Shown one piece after another: positions 1 to 7,267 of a DNA stretch of 64,000 bases (positions within the stretch are counted from its first letter, which is position 1; each line of letters opens with the position of its first letter). The notes beneath the pieces are model-generated. The model worked only from the letters and a program-made list of their open reading frames with translations, searched no databases and was not told the DNA's origin. Position numbers and translations under genes: made by a program. This DNA comes from Streptococcus sp. CF8_St5-11 (GTDB lineage Bacteria; Bacillota; Bacilli; Lactobacillales; Streptococcaceae), in the NCBI RefSeq assembly GCF_024295625.1, contig NZ_JANCOJ010000002.1, positions 248,001 to 312,000 of the forward strand. The letters run 5' to 3'.

Positions 1-404
1 CTATTGGATCTATTCTAGGAGCACTTGTTGCAAATAAAATGAAATCAAGTATGAGAATTCTCCTGTTTTTACTGCTTATGGCAGGGATAGGAGTGTTCAT
101 AATGGGCTTGCCCCTTCCACCTTATCTTTCCTTTTCAGGAAATCTGGTCTGTGAATTTTTTGTGACCATTTTCGACATCCACGTTTTTTCCCAAGTATAA
201 ACCAAGGTGGAAGATGATTATCTAGGTAGAGTATTAAGCACAATTTATACTTTGGCTGTTCTCTTTATGCCCATTGCCAAAGGGTTGATGACTTGGTTGC
301 CAAGTGTCCGCATGGAATCATTTCTCTTTATTGGAGCTGGAGTTATTCTCTTTTCACTCTTGGCTCAGCTAGTAGCTAAGCAGCTTCAATCAAAAGAACA
401 GTAG
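1..404 (+). pseudogene. MFS exporter remnant, 3' part, with in-frame stop
   Basis: This is the C-terminal third of a major facilitator exporter that begins left of the window. Read in frame from base 3 it gives IGSILGALVANKMKSS and GLPLPPYLSFSGN, which match the C-terminal third of the intact exporter at 513-1691 almost residue for residue. The frame is broken by TAA at 198-200, where the intact paralogue has CAA (Gln) in the context CAG GTT CAA ACC. The reading then continues undisturbed to TAG at 404. The simplest view is tandem duplication followed by a C-to-T nonsense change. A ribosome could restart at GTG 207 but would make only about 65 residues. Whether the missing 5' part is intact cannot be seen. 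Confidence 0.85.
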
Positions 405-412
405 GGATCTTT

Positions 413-421
413 TGATAAAAT
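413..421 (+). promoter_or_regulatory. possible extended -10 promoter for MFS leader transcript
   Basis: TGATAAAAT at 413-421 fits an extended -10 (TGn plus TAAAAT), the form used before several other genes in this window. No good -35 is visible. Transcription would begin near 428, giving a leader of about 85 nt before the pump gene, which contains the short ORF and hairpin described next. Tentative. Confidence 0.4.
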
Positions 422-455
422 TGTAAACCATTATTTTTCCCAAATAGGGGACAAA

Positions 456-479
456 ATGAAAACCTCTTTCATGAACTGA
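456..479 (+). CDS. putative seven-residue leader peptide
   Basis: ATG at 456 opens a seven-codon ORF, MKTSFMN, ending at TGA 477-479. A purine-rich AGGGGA lies at 446-451, close upstream, as a possible ribosome binding site. Codons 2-6 coincide with the 5' arm (459-472) of the hairpin whose 3' arm contains the Shine-Dalgarno sequence of the following exporter. A ribosome translating or stalled on this ORF would melt that hairpin. This is the arrangement of erm, cat and mef leader-peptide attenuators. Function is inferred; the peptide matches no leader I recognise. Confidence 0.5.
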   Translation: MKTSFMN

Positions 480-510
480 TACAATCGTTTCAGAAAATGA
501 AGGAGGTTTT
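459..510 (+). promoter_or_regulatory. SD-sequestering hairpin / attenuator of the MFS gene
   Basis: Bases 459-472 (AAAACCTCTTTCAT) pair with 497-510 (ATGAAGGAGGTTTT) over 14 bp with one T-G wobble. An inner stem pairs CTGATAC (476-482) with GTTTCAG (487-493) with one mismatch. The 3' arm contains the strong AAGGAGG (500-506), the ribosome binding site of the exporter at 513, so the folded RNA would hide it. The arm also ends in a run of six T, so transcriptional attenuation is an alternative. Together with the leader ORF at 456 it looks like inducible control of an efflux gene. Confidence 0.65.
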
Positions 511-512
511 TT

Positions 513-1691
513 ATGAATCGACATGCTATCCAGTTGATTGCTCGTGGGGCGATCAATAGAATGGGAAATATGCTCTATGATTATGGGAACAGTGTTTGGC
601 TGGCCTCGATGGGGACGGTAGGAAAGACAGTATTGGGGATTTATCAGATTTCTGAACTTGTCACCTCTATTTTAGTCAATCCCTTTGGTGGCGTGATCTC
701 AGACCGTTTTTCTCGTCGCAAGATTTTGATGACGACCGACTTGGTTTGTGGTCTCCTTTGTTTAGCGATTTCCTTTATCAGGAATGATCGTTGGATGATT
801 GCAGCCCTGATTGTTGCCAATATTGTCCAGGCCATTGCCTTTGCATTTTCTCGTACTGCTAATAAAGCTATTATCACAGAAGTTGTAGAGAAAGATGAGA
901 TTGTGACCTATAATGCCCACTTGGAGTTGACCTTACAAGTGGTCGGTGTTAGCTCACCTGTGTTCTCTTTCCTTGTTTTACAATTTGCCAGTCTCCATGT
1001 GACTCTCTTACTGGATGCGCTGACCTTTTTCATCGCCTTTGTTCTGGTCGCTTTCCTTCCGAAAGAAGAAGCCAAGGTTCAGGAAAAGAAACAGTTTACG
1101 GGAAAAGATATTTTTTCGGATATGAAAGATGGGTTAGACTATATCTGGCATCAGAAAGAGATTTTCTTTCTCTTATTAGTGGCTTCTAGCGTCAATTTCT
1201 TTTTTGCGGCTTTTGAGTTTTTACTTCCCTTCTCGAATCATCTATACGGGGTTAAAGGAGCTTATGCGACCATTTTAACGCTGGGAGCTATTGGCTCCAT
1301 CATCGGAGCTTTGATCGCCAATAAATTTAAATCAAGCATGGAGATGCTTCTCTTCTTATTGATTTTAACAGGAGTAGGAGTCTTCATGATGGGCTTGCCC
1401 CTTCCGCCTCTTCTTTCCTTTTCTGGAAATTTAGTCTGTGAACTCTTTATGACAATTTTTAATATCCACTTTTTTACTCAGGTTCAAACCAAGGTAGAAG
1501 GAGACTATCTGGGAAGGGTCTTAAGCACCATTTTTACCCTAGCCATTCTCTTTATGCCCATCGCTAAAGGCTTGATGACCTGGTTACCAAGTGTTCGAGT
1601 AGAATCCTTTCTCCTGATTGGAGTTGGCGTCATTCTCTTTTCACTCCTAGCACAAGTGGTCGCCAAGAAATTACAAACAAAAAATCATTAG
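513..1691 (+). CDS. MFS-family exporter (MFS_3 / multidrug-efflux type)
   Basis: This 392-residue protein is a polytopic inner-membrane transporter, full length for a 12-helix major facilitator. A typical motif-A-like loop, GGVISDRFSRRK, lies at about residues 59-70, between helices 2 and 3. The sequence style is that of the MFS_3 group, which includes macrolide (Mef-like) and siderophore exporters; the substrate cannot be read from sequence. Its last third is nearly identical to the broken copy immediately upstream, so the two are tandem duplicates. The start at 513 follows AAGGAGG by six bases, but that site lies in a hairpin with a leader ORF, suggesting induction by a ribosome-affecting compound. 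A terminator follows directly. Confidence 0.9.
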   Translation: MNRHAIQLIARGAINRMGNMLYDYGNSVWLASMGTVGKTVLGIYQISELVTSILVNPFGGVISDRFSRRKILMTTDLVCGLLCLAISFIRNDRWMIAALIVANIVQAIAFAFSRTANKAIITEVVEKDEIVTYNAHLELTLQVVGVSSPVFSFLVLQFASLHVTLLLDALTFFIAFVLVAFLPKEEAKVQEKKQFTGKDIFSDMKDGLDYIWHQKEIFFLLLVASSVNFFFAAFEFLLPFSNHLYGVKGAYATILTLGAIGSIIGALIANKFKSSMEMLLFLLILTGVGVFMMGLPLPPLLSFSGNLVCELFMTIFNIHFFTQVQTKVEGDYLGRVLSTIFTLAILFMPIAKGLMTWLPSVRVESFLLIGVGVILFSLLAQVVAKKLQTKNH

Positions 1692-1701
1692 AATAGCATC
1701 A

Positions 1702-1725
1702 AAAAAGCACCTATCGGTGCTTTTT
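1702..1725. terminator. bidirectional intrinsic terminator
   Basis: AAAAAGCACC, loop TATC, GGTGCTTTTT: a 10-bp stem with A and T runs on both sides. It can end the MFS transcript from the left and the murT-gatD unit from the right. Confidence 0.85.
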
Positions 1726-1753
1726 AGTTGTTTTCTTTTTCTTCTGTCTTGAT

Positions 1754-2011
1754 TTATTTCTTTGCTTCTTCCAGTTGCTTTTGAGTGCTCTTAAGTTCTC
1801 TTTTTAGGGAGAAGCCCTTTGAAAAATTAATCAAGTTCATGACGAATGCACCTAAGAGGACACAGAGCAGGATCAGAATGATCAAAGGCAATTTAAATTG
1901 GACCAAGAGGAAATTTACGGTAACCGATTGCATGTTTGCAAGGGAAATACCAGCAATCAATAAAATTAAAAGTAATAAAGCAATGTAGTGTAGATTATTT
2001 TTGTTCATCAT
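1754..2011 (-). CDS. LapA-domain (DUF1049-type) small membrane protein
   Basis: 85 residues. Two hydrophobic segments (about 8-25 and 38-62) enclose a short loop with an SVTVNFLL motif, and an amphipathic basic/acidic C-terminus (SLKRELKSTQKQLEEAKK) looks like a short cytoplasmic coiled coil. This is the layout of LapA/DUF1049 proteins. It starts 7 bases after gatD and so is the third gene of the murT-gatD unit, which places it with lipid II amidation genes; a direct role there is not established. Translation start is ATG 2011, preceded by AAGGAGATAATG. Confidence 0.75.
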   Translation of the reverse strand: MMNKNNLHYIALLLLILLIAGISLANMQSVTVNFLLVQFKLPLIILILLCVLLGAFVMNLINFSKGFSLKRELKSTQKQLEEAKK

Positions 2012-2018
2012 TATCTCC

Positions 2019-2807
2019 TTATTGTTCAGCAGGGGCCTTGCTTTTCACATCAGCGTACTCTTCCGGCTGCTCTAGGCTTAGAATCTCCTCATAAGCCGGT
2101 AGGGAAAGGTCCTTGCCATATTTATTTTTTAAAGCAGTGCTCACTAGTCGATAGGCCAAATTGGCATTTCGGGACAAGATAGGACCGTGGAAGTAGCTGC
2201 CAAAGACGTTCTTGTAATGAACCCCTTCGCACCCATCTTCTTTGTTGTTCCCATTTCCATAGACGACCTTACCCAGCGGTTTTTCATCCTCAGCCAAGAA
2301 GGTCCGACCTTGGTGGTTTTCAAAACCATAATAGGTTTCGTTAAATTCTTCGTTATGGATTTTGATATCACCGATATAGCGGTTGTTGACTTGGTTGAGC
2401 GTATAGTGGCCCATAATGCCAAGTCCCTCAATGCGTTTGCCAGAAGCTTCAATGTAGTATTGGCCTAGAAGCTGAAAGCCACCACAGATAGCAAGGACTA
2501 CACCATCGTCATGAATGAAGCGTTCGAGGTCTTCTTTTTTATCTGGTAGATCCTCGGATACAATGGTCTGTTCGTAGTCTTGCCCGCCGCCGAAAAAGGC
2601 GATATCGTAGGCATCAGGGTCGAACCGGTCTTTGAGAGAGACGATATCAACAGTGACATGGGCTCCAAGCTTTTCCGCAACGTACCTGAGCATGAGGATA
2701 TTCCCATTGTCCCCATAGGTATTCATTAAGTTGCCATAGAGATGGGCAATACGCAGGCTGTAGGGATACTGTGCCTGATCAGAAGATTCTAGGGAAGTAT
2801 AAGTCAT
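2019..2807 (-). CDS. gatD: lipid II isoglutaminyl synthase, glutamine amidotransferase subunit GatD
   Basis: This class I (CobB/CobQ-like) glutaminase partners with MurT. It releases ammonia from glutamine, and MurT uses it to amidate the alpha-carboxyl of D-Glu at position 2 of the lipid II stem peptide, on the cytoplasmic face of the membrane. Seen here: the nucleophile elbow [10 protein letters not shown] with Cys about 108, and a candidate catalytic His about 207 in GSYFHGPIL. The length (262 aa) is normal. The ATG overlaps the murT stop by one base (TAATG), so the two are translationally coupled. A small membrane protein gene follows. Confidence 0.95.
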   Translation of the reverse strand: MTYTSLESSDQAQYPYSLRIAHLYGNLMNTYGDNGNILMLRYVAEKLGAHVTVDIVSLKDRFDPDAYDIAFFGGGQDYEQTIVSEDLPDKKEDLERFIHDDGVVLAICGGFQLLGQYYIEASGKRIEGLGIMGHYTLNQVNNRYIGDIKIHNEEFNETYYGFENHQGRTFLAEDEKPLGKVVYGNGNNKEDGCEGVHYKNVFGSYFHGPILSRNANLAYRLVSTALKNKYGKDLSLPAYEEILSLEQPEEYADVKSKAPAEQ

Positions 2808-4150
2808 TAGTGCATCTCCTTTTCAATCAGGTGTTCTTGGGCCAAAAGTTCACGGAATTCTAGCATGGCTGTATAGGTAGCTAAAATGTAAGCGTGAGGG
2901 GTTTCCTGTTGCTGGATGCGTTGGAAAACCTCTTTTAATTCAGCCATTTCTGTGATCTTTTCTGCAGGATAGCCAGTGACCCGAAGTCGCCGAGCAATCT
3001 CAGAGTGGCGCACCCCGCCAGCGTTGATCTCTGGAATGTCCATCTGAGTGATTTGCTCGAAGTCGGCATCCCAAATCCAGCTGGTATCAATCCCATCTGC
3101 ATAATTCGCATTGAGGAGAACCGACAAGCTAAAGGGATAAGGGGCTAGTTTGATCATTTCAATGGCTTGGGTCGCACCAACCGGATTTTTAATCAGGACT
3201 AGGGTACATTCCTTATCCCCAATCTTAAAGGTTTCCTGGCGACCAAAGACAGCGCGACTGCGATCAAATCCTTGCTTAATCACTTCAGGTTGAACCCCAA
3301 AGAATCCAGCAACGGAAACAGCTGCTAAGGCATTATATATGTTGTAGAGACCACCGATATTGATGTGGTAATCTTGCCCTTGGATCCGGAATTGGGAAGA
3401 GCGATGGGTTAAAGAGAGGAGGTCCGATACGGCATAGGTCAGAGGGGGCCGGTGGAAACCACAGTGCTCACAGATATAATCTCCCAGGTTAGCATAGGTA
3501 TTGAGCTTGTACTTGAGGATGTTGTGACAATGCGGGCACAGGATTCCTTCCGTATTGTAATGGGCTAGTTGTGGCTCTGATTTGTCTGTATCAAATCCAT
3601 AATATTGGATCGGATTGGATAAGGTCTGACTATTAAAGAGCGGACTATCTCCGTTTAACAGAACCGTCGCAGTTGGGACCTTGTGAATGGCATCCAAAAT
3701 CATCTGGTAAGTTGTATAGATCTCCCCATAGCGATCCATCTGGTCCCGGAAAATATTGGTGACCACAAAAAGGCTGGGCTTAATATAATCACAAATACGA
3801 GAGAGGCTGGCCTCGTCAATTTCAAGTACCGCAATCGGTCGATTTGATTTCGAATGTTTGGCCCGTATGAAGGTCGTCGTGATTCCCGAGATCATATTGG
3901 CCCCACTTGGATTGGTCAAAATAGGTCCAAAAGCTTCTTGGAGAATACCTACTGTTAGCGCAGTGGTCAGGGTTTTTCCATTTGTCCCTGTAATCACAAC
4001 AATCTCATAGTTTTTTGCCAGTTGACTGAGAATATCTTTATCAAATTTGAGGGCTACTTTACCTGGTAGGGTTGATCCCCGCCCCATCTTTTCTAGAATA
4101 GAGCCGGAAAGCTTTCCTGCCAGAAGGCCCAAGGTTGTATTTATCTTCAT
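2807..4150 (-). CDS. murT: lipid II isoglutaminyl synthase, Mur-ligase subunit MurT
   Basis: 447-residue Mur-ligase-like ATPase that activates D-iGlu of lipid II for amidation with ammonia from GatD. The P-loop GTNGKT is at residues 55-60. A four-cysteine zinc ribbon (CPHC at 205-208, CEHC at 227-230), a MurT hallmark, sits in the central domain; a C-terminal DUF1727-type region completes the protein. Amidation is needed in streptococci for efficient peptidoglycan cross-linking. The ATG at 4150 has no Shine-Dalgarno and lies only 7 bases downstream of a good extended -10 (4158-4166), so the mRNA is probably leaderless. It is divergent from cdaA. Confidence 0.95.
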   Translation of the reverse strand: MKINTTLGLLAGKLSGSILEKMGRGSTLPGKVALKFDKDILSQLAKNYEIVVITGTNGKTLTTALTVGILQEAFGPILTNPSGANMISGITTTFIRAKHSKSNRPIAVLEIDEASLSRICDYIKPSLFVVTNIFRDQMDRYGEIYTTYQMILDAIHKVPTATVLLNGDSPLFNSQTLSNPIQYYGFDTDKSEPQLAHYNTEGILCPHCHNILKYKLNTYANLGDYICEHCGFHRPPLTYAVSDLLSLTHRSSQFRIQGQDYHINIGGLYNIYNALAAVSVAGFFGVQPEVIKQGFDRSRAVFGRQETFKIGDKECTLVLIKNPVGATQAIEMIKLAPYPFSLSVLLNANYADGIDTSWIWDADFEQITQMDIPEINAGGVRHSEIARRLRVTGYPAEKITEMAELKEVFQRIQQQETPHAYILATYTAMLEFRELLAQEHLIEKEMH

Positions 4151-4157
4151 AAATCAT

Positions 4158-4166
4158 ATTTTATCA
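4158..4166 (-). promoter_or_regulatory. extended -10 promoter of murT (leaderless)
   Basis: On the minus strand the sequence reads TGATAAAAT (TGn plus TAAAAT). The -10 hexamer ends 7 bases before the murT ATG, so the expected start of transcription falls at or next to the start codon. No convincing -35 is visible. Confidence 0.65.
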
Positions 4167-4206
4167 TAAAAAGCATCAGAAGGTTACAGAAAAATCTGTT
4201 GAAACG

Positions 4207-4215
4207 TGTTATAAT
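4207..4215 (+). promoter_or_regulatory. extended -10 promoter of cdaA operon
   Basis: TGTTATAAT at 4207-4215 is a perfect extended -10, divergent from the murT promoter about 40 bases away. It would give a leader of about 32 nt before cdaA. Confidence 0.75.
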
Positions 4216-4253
4216 AAGATGATGTCTTTTAGAGAAGTGGTAGGTATGAGAAT

Positions 4254-5102
4254 ATGAATATTCAACAGTTTTCAAATCCACAATTTTGGACCAGTTTGTT
4301 CCCAAATTGGTGGAGTGTTATTATCAATATCATCGATATTGCCCTGGTGGCTTGGTTGCTGTATTTTTTGATCAAAGCCATCGTCGGGACCAAGATCATG
4401 ATTTTGGTGCGTGGGGTCATTATCTTTTTCTTGGCTCAATTTTTAGCCAATTTTTTGGGTTTAACGACTATTTCTTGGCTGATCAATCAAGTGATTACCT
4501 ATGGGGTTATCGCGCTGGTTGTGATTTTCTCCCCTGAAATTCGGATTGGCTTAGAGCGTTTAGGTCGGGCGACAGAATTTTTTACGACGAGTGAAGTCAG
4601 TCAGGAAGAGAAAATGGTACAGGCCTATGTTAAGGCAGTGGCTTATATGAGCCCACGTAAGATTGGTGCTTTGGTAGCTATTCAAGGGGCCAGAACCCTT
4701 CAGGAATACATTTCCACAGGGATTCCACTAGATGCGGAAATTTCAGGAGAATTGCTGATTAATATCTTCATTCCTAATACTCCTTTGCACGATGGAGCGG
4801 TCATTGTCCGCAATGATAAAATTGCCGTTTCTTGTGCCTACCTGCCCTTGACAGAAAACACAGGAATTTCAAAAGAGTTTGGAACGCGTCACCGCGCAGC
4901 CATTGGTTTATCTGAAGTTTCTGATGCTTTTACCTTCGTGGTATCCGAAGAAACGGGCGGGATCTCTGTGACCTATAATGGAACTTTCCGACACGATTTA
5001 ACTTTAGAAGAGTTCGAGGCAGAATTGAGATCCTTCTTGGTTCCTGAAGAGAATAAAACGAGTAGTTGGAAAGAGCGTCTATTTGGGAGGGTGACAAAAT
5101 GA
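4254..5102 (+). CDS. cdaA: diadenylate cyclase CdaA
   Basis: Membrane-bound enzyme that makes cyclic di-AMP from two ATP. Three hydrophobic helices occupy about residues 20-92, followed by the DAC domain with both catalytic motifs: DGA at 180-182 (LHDGAVIV) and RHR at 212-214 (GTRHRAA). 282 residues is the usual streptococcal length. The SD is weak (AGGT about 10 bases before ATG). Its last four bases overlap the cdaR start (ATGA), and glmM follows, giving the conserved cdaA-cdaR-glmM order in which CdaR and GlmM modulate the cyclase. c-di-AMP controls potassium and osmotic balance and wall integrity. Confidence 0.97.
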   Translation: MNIQQFSNPQFWTSLFPNWWSVIINIIDIALVAWLLYFLIKAIVGTKIMILVRGVIIFFLAQFLANFLGLTTISWLINQVITYGVIALVVIFSPEIRIGLERLGRATEFFTTSEVSQEEKMVQAYVKAVAYMSPRKIGALVAIQGARTLQEYISTGIPLDAEISGELLINIFIPNTPLHDGAVIVRNDKIAVSCAYLPLTENTGISKEFGTRHRAAIGLSEVSDAFTFVVSEETGGISVTYNGTFRHDLTLEEFEAELRSFLVPEENKTSSWKERLFGRVTK

Positions 5103-5848
5103 GATCGAAAAAAGAATTTCTTTATGTTTTCGCCTCCGTCTTATTGTCCTTTATCTTGTTTATCAATGCGTCTTCCTTTAATTTTCAAAATAATAGTAGT
5201 GCTAGACAAGTGAGTTCAGAGACCTATACCAATACATTGACCAATATTCCAATTGATGCCAAGTACAATGACAAGACATACTTTGTCAGTGGGTTGACAT
5301 CAGAGGTAACGGTCTTTCTGAAAGGTTCAAACCGGGTTGCTCTTGCTAGTGAGATGCAACCGGGCACTCGGAAGTTTCGTGTGGTAGCAGATCTTCGTAA
5401 GGCCAAGGAAGGCACCGTAGAAGTTCCGTTGATTGTAGAAGATCTTCCGTCTGGTTTGACAGCAACCGTAGAACCTCAGAAAGTTTCTGTAAAAATCGGG
5501 AAGAAAGCGAAAAAATCGTTTGCGGTCAGGGCCACAATCCCGGACAATCAAATTGTGGATGGAATAACGGTATCGGATATTACTCTTGAAACCACCAAGG
5601 TAGAAGTGACCAGCGATCAAGAAACCTTGAGTCGCATTGATCATGTCGAAGCTGTCTTCCCATCCAGTGAGATCATCAGTGGAAATTATAGTGGAACTCT
5701 TTCATTAAATCCGGTAGATGCTCAAGGAGATGGTCTACCAGGTCTGGTAAATCCGAGTGAAACACGGATTAAAGTAACCACAAAGACTAGCTCGTCTACG
5801 TCAAGCTCTAGCAGTTCGTCGTCGACCTCTTCCAGTTCAAGTAATTAG
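5099..5848 (+). CDS. cdaR: CdaA regulatory protein CdaR (YbbR repeats) with serine-rich tail
   Basis: About 249 residues from ATG 5099, which overlaps the cdaA stop in ATGA; an upstream in-frame TTG at 5066 lies inside cdaA and is unlikely. An N-terminal signal anchor (about residues 9-24) puts the rest outside the membrane. YbbR-type beta repeats follow (about 40-225), the family that binds and tunes CdaA. The last roughly 25 residues are almost only Ser and Thr (SSSTSSSSSSSS and similar), an extension not required by the YbbR fold and like the wall-spanning serine stalks of surface proteins, including the one encoded two genes downstream. Confidence 0.92.
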   Translation: MRSKKEFLYVFASVLLSFILFINASSFNFQNNSSARQVSSETYTNTLTNIPIDAKYNDKTYFVSGLTSEVTVFLKGSNRVALASEMQPGTRKFRVVADLRKAKEGTVEVPLIVEDLPSGLTATVEPQKVSVKIGKKAKKSFAVRATIPDNQIVDGITVSDITLETTKVEVTSDQETLSRIDHVEAVFPSSEIISGNYSGTLSLNPVDAQGDGLPGLVNPSETRIKVTTKTSSSTSSSSSSSSTSSSSSN

Positions 5849-5870
5849 AAAGTAAAAAAGGTAATGAAGA

Positions 5871-7220
5871 ATGGGTAAATATTTTGGAACGGACGGTGTC
5901 CGTGGAGAAGCAAATGTAGAATTAACGCCAGAATTGGCTTTTAAACTAGGCCGTTTCGGTGGCTATGTGTTGAGCCAACATGAAGAAGAAACACCTCTGG
6001 TATTTGTTGGACGTGATACGCGTATTTCTGGTGAAATGTTAGAGCATGCCTTAATTGCTGGCCTCTTATCTGTTGGAATTCGCGTCTACAAGTTGGGTGT
6101 GATTGCAACGCCAGGTGTTGCTTATCTAGTTCGTACGGAAAAAGCCAGTGCCGGAGTTATGATTTCTGCTAGCCACAATCCAGCCTTGGACAATGGCATC
6201 AAATTCTTTGGTGGTGATGGCTTCAAATTGGATGATGATCGCGAACTTGAAATTGAAGCCTTGCTTGATGCTGCTGAAGATACCCTTCCACGTCCAAGTG
6301 CCCAAGGTTTAGGAACGGTCATGGAATATCCAGAAGGCTTGCGTAAGTATCAAGAATTTCTTGTATCGACAGGTGTCCAACTCGAGGGCATGCACGTAGT
6401 CTTAGATACAGCAAATGGTGCAGCCTCTACTAGTGCCCGTCAAATCTTTGCAGATCTGGGAGCTCAATTGACCGTCATCGGTGAAAACCCAGATGGTTTG
6501 AACATCAATGATGGGGTTGGTTCTACTCACCCAGAGCATTTGCAAGAGAAAGTCAAAGAAGTAGGCGCAGCGATTGGTCTAGCCTTTGACGGAGACAGCG
6601 ATCGCTTGATTGCAGTGGATGAAAATGGAGAGATCGTTGACGGGGATAAGATCATGTACATCATCGGTTCTTATCTTTCAAGCAAAGGCTTGCTCGAAAA
6701 AAATACGATCGTCACAACCGTCATGTCCAATCTCGGCTTCCACAAGGCATTAGATGCGAAGGGAATTCAAAAAGAAATCACAGCTGTTGGAGATCGTTAT
6801 GTGGTCGAAGAGATGCGCAAGTCTGGTTACAACCTTGGTGGTGAACAATCCGGTCACGTAGTCATCATGGATTACAACACGACTGGTGATGGTCAATTAA
6901 CAGGAGTTCAATTGACTAAAATCATGCAAGAAACCGGCAAGAAATTATCTGAATTGGCTGCTGAAGTAACCATTTATCCACAAAAACTCGTCAATATCCG
7001 GGTTGAAAATAGCATGAAAGATAAGGCGATGGAAGTACCTGCTATTCGTGAAATCATTGAAAAAATGGAAGCGGAGATGGCAGGAAATGGACGTATTTTG
7101 GTACGTCCAAGTGGAACTGAACCCCTCCTTCGAGTGATGGCAGAAGCACCAACCCATGAAGAAGTGGACTACTATGTAGATACCATTGCTGCAGTTGTTC
7201 AAGCAGAAATCGGACTTTAA
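5871..7220 (+). CDS. glmM: phosphoglucosamine mutase GlmM
   Basis: Converts glucosamine-6-phosphate to glucosamine-1-phosphate, the cytoplasmic step toward UDP-GlcNAc for peptidoglycan. 449 residues, the family norm. Visible motifs: the phosphoserine loop SASHNP at 99-104 (active Ser about 101), the metal loop DGDSDR near 240, the sugar-binding GGEQSGH and the phosphate-binding [10 protein letters not shown] near the C-terminus. It is third in the cdaA operon, 22 bases after cdaR. GlmM proteins are known to bind and inhibit CdaA in other Firmicutes, linking wall precursor supply to c-di-AMP. Confidence 0.97.
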   Translation: MGKYFGTDGVRGEANVELTPELAFKLGRFGGYVLSQHEEETPLVFVGRDTRISGEMLEHALIAGLLSVGIRVYKLGVIATPGVAYLVRTEKASAGVMISASHNPALDNGIKFFGGDGFKLDDDRELEIEALLDAAEDTLPRPSAQGLGTVMEYPEGLRKYQEFLVSTGVQLEGMHVVLDTANGAASTSARQIFADLGAQLTVIGENPDGLNINDGVGSTHPEHLQEKVKEVGAAIGLAFDGDSDRLIAVDENGEIVDGDKIMYIIGSYLSSKGLLEKNTIVTTVMSNLGFHKALDAKGIQKEITAVGDRYVVEEMRKSGYNLGGEQSGHVVIMDYNTTGDGQLTGVQLTKIMQETGKKLSELAAEVTIYPQKLVNIRVENSMKDKAMEVPAIREIIEKMEAEMAGNGRILVRPSGTEPLLRVMAEAPTHEEVDYYVDTIAAVVQAEIGL

Positions 7221-7236
7221 CCTTGTAAAAAACATG

Positions 7237-7254
7237 GCTCGCAAATAGGCGAGC
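7237..7254 (+). promoter_or_regulatory. short hairpin before LPXTG gene
   Basis: GCTCGC, loop AAATAG, GCGAGC: a perfect 6-bp GC-rich stem ending just before the ribosome binding site AGAGGAGG of the surface-protein gene. There is no T-run, so it is not an intrinsic terminator. It may act as an mRNA-stabilising or processing element between glmM and the downstream gene. Confidence 0.4.
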
Positions 7255-7267
7255 AGAGGAGGTATAT

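Noticed and set aside
5066-5098. Upstream TTG start for cdaR
   Set aside because: It would add 11 residues inside cdaA before the signal anchor; the ATGA overlap at 5099 is the usual arrangement.
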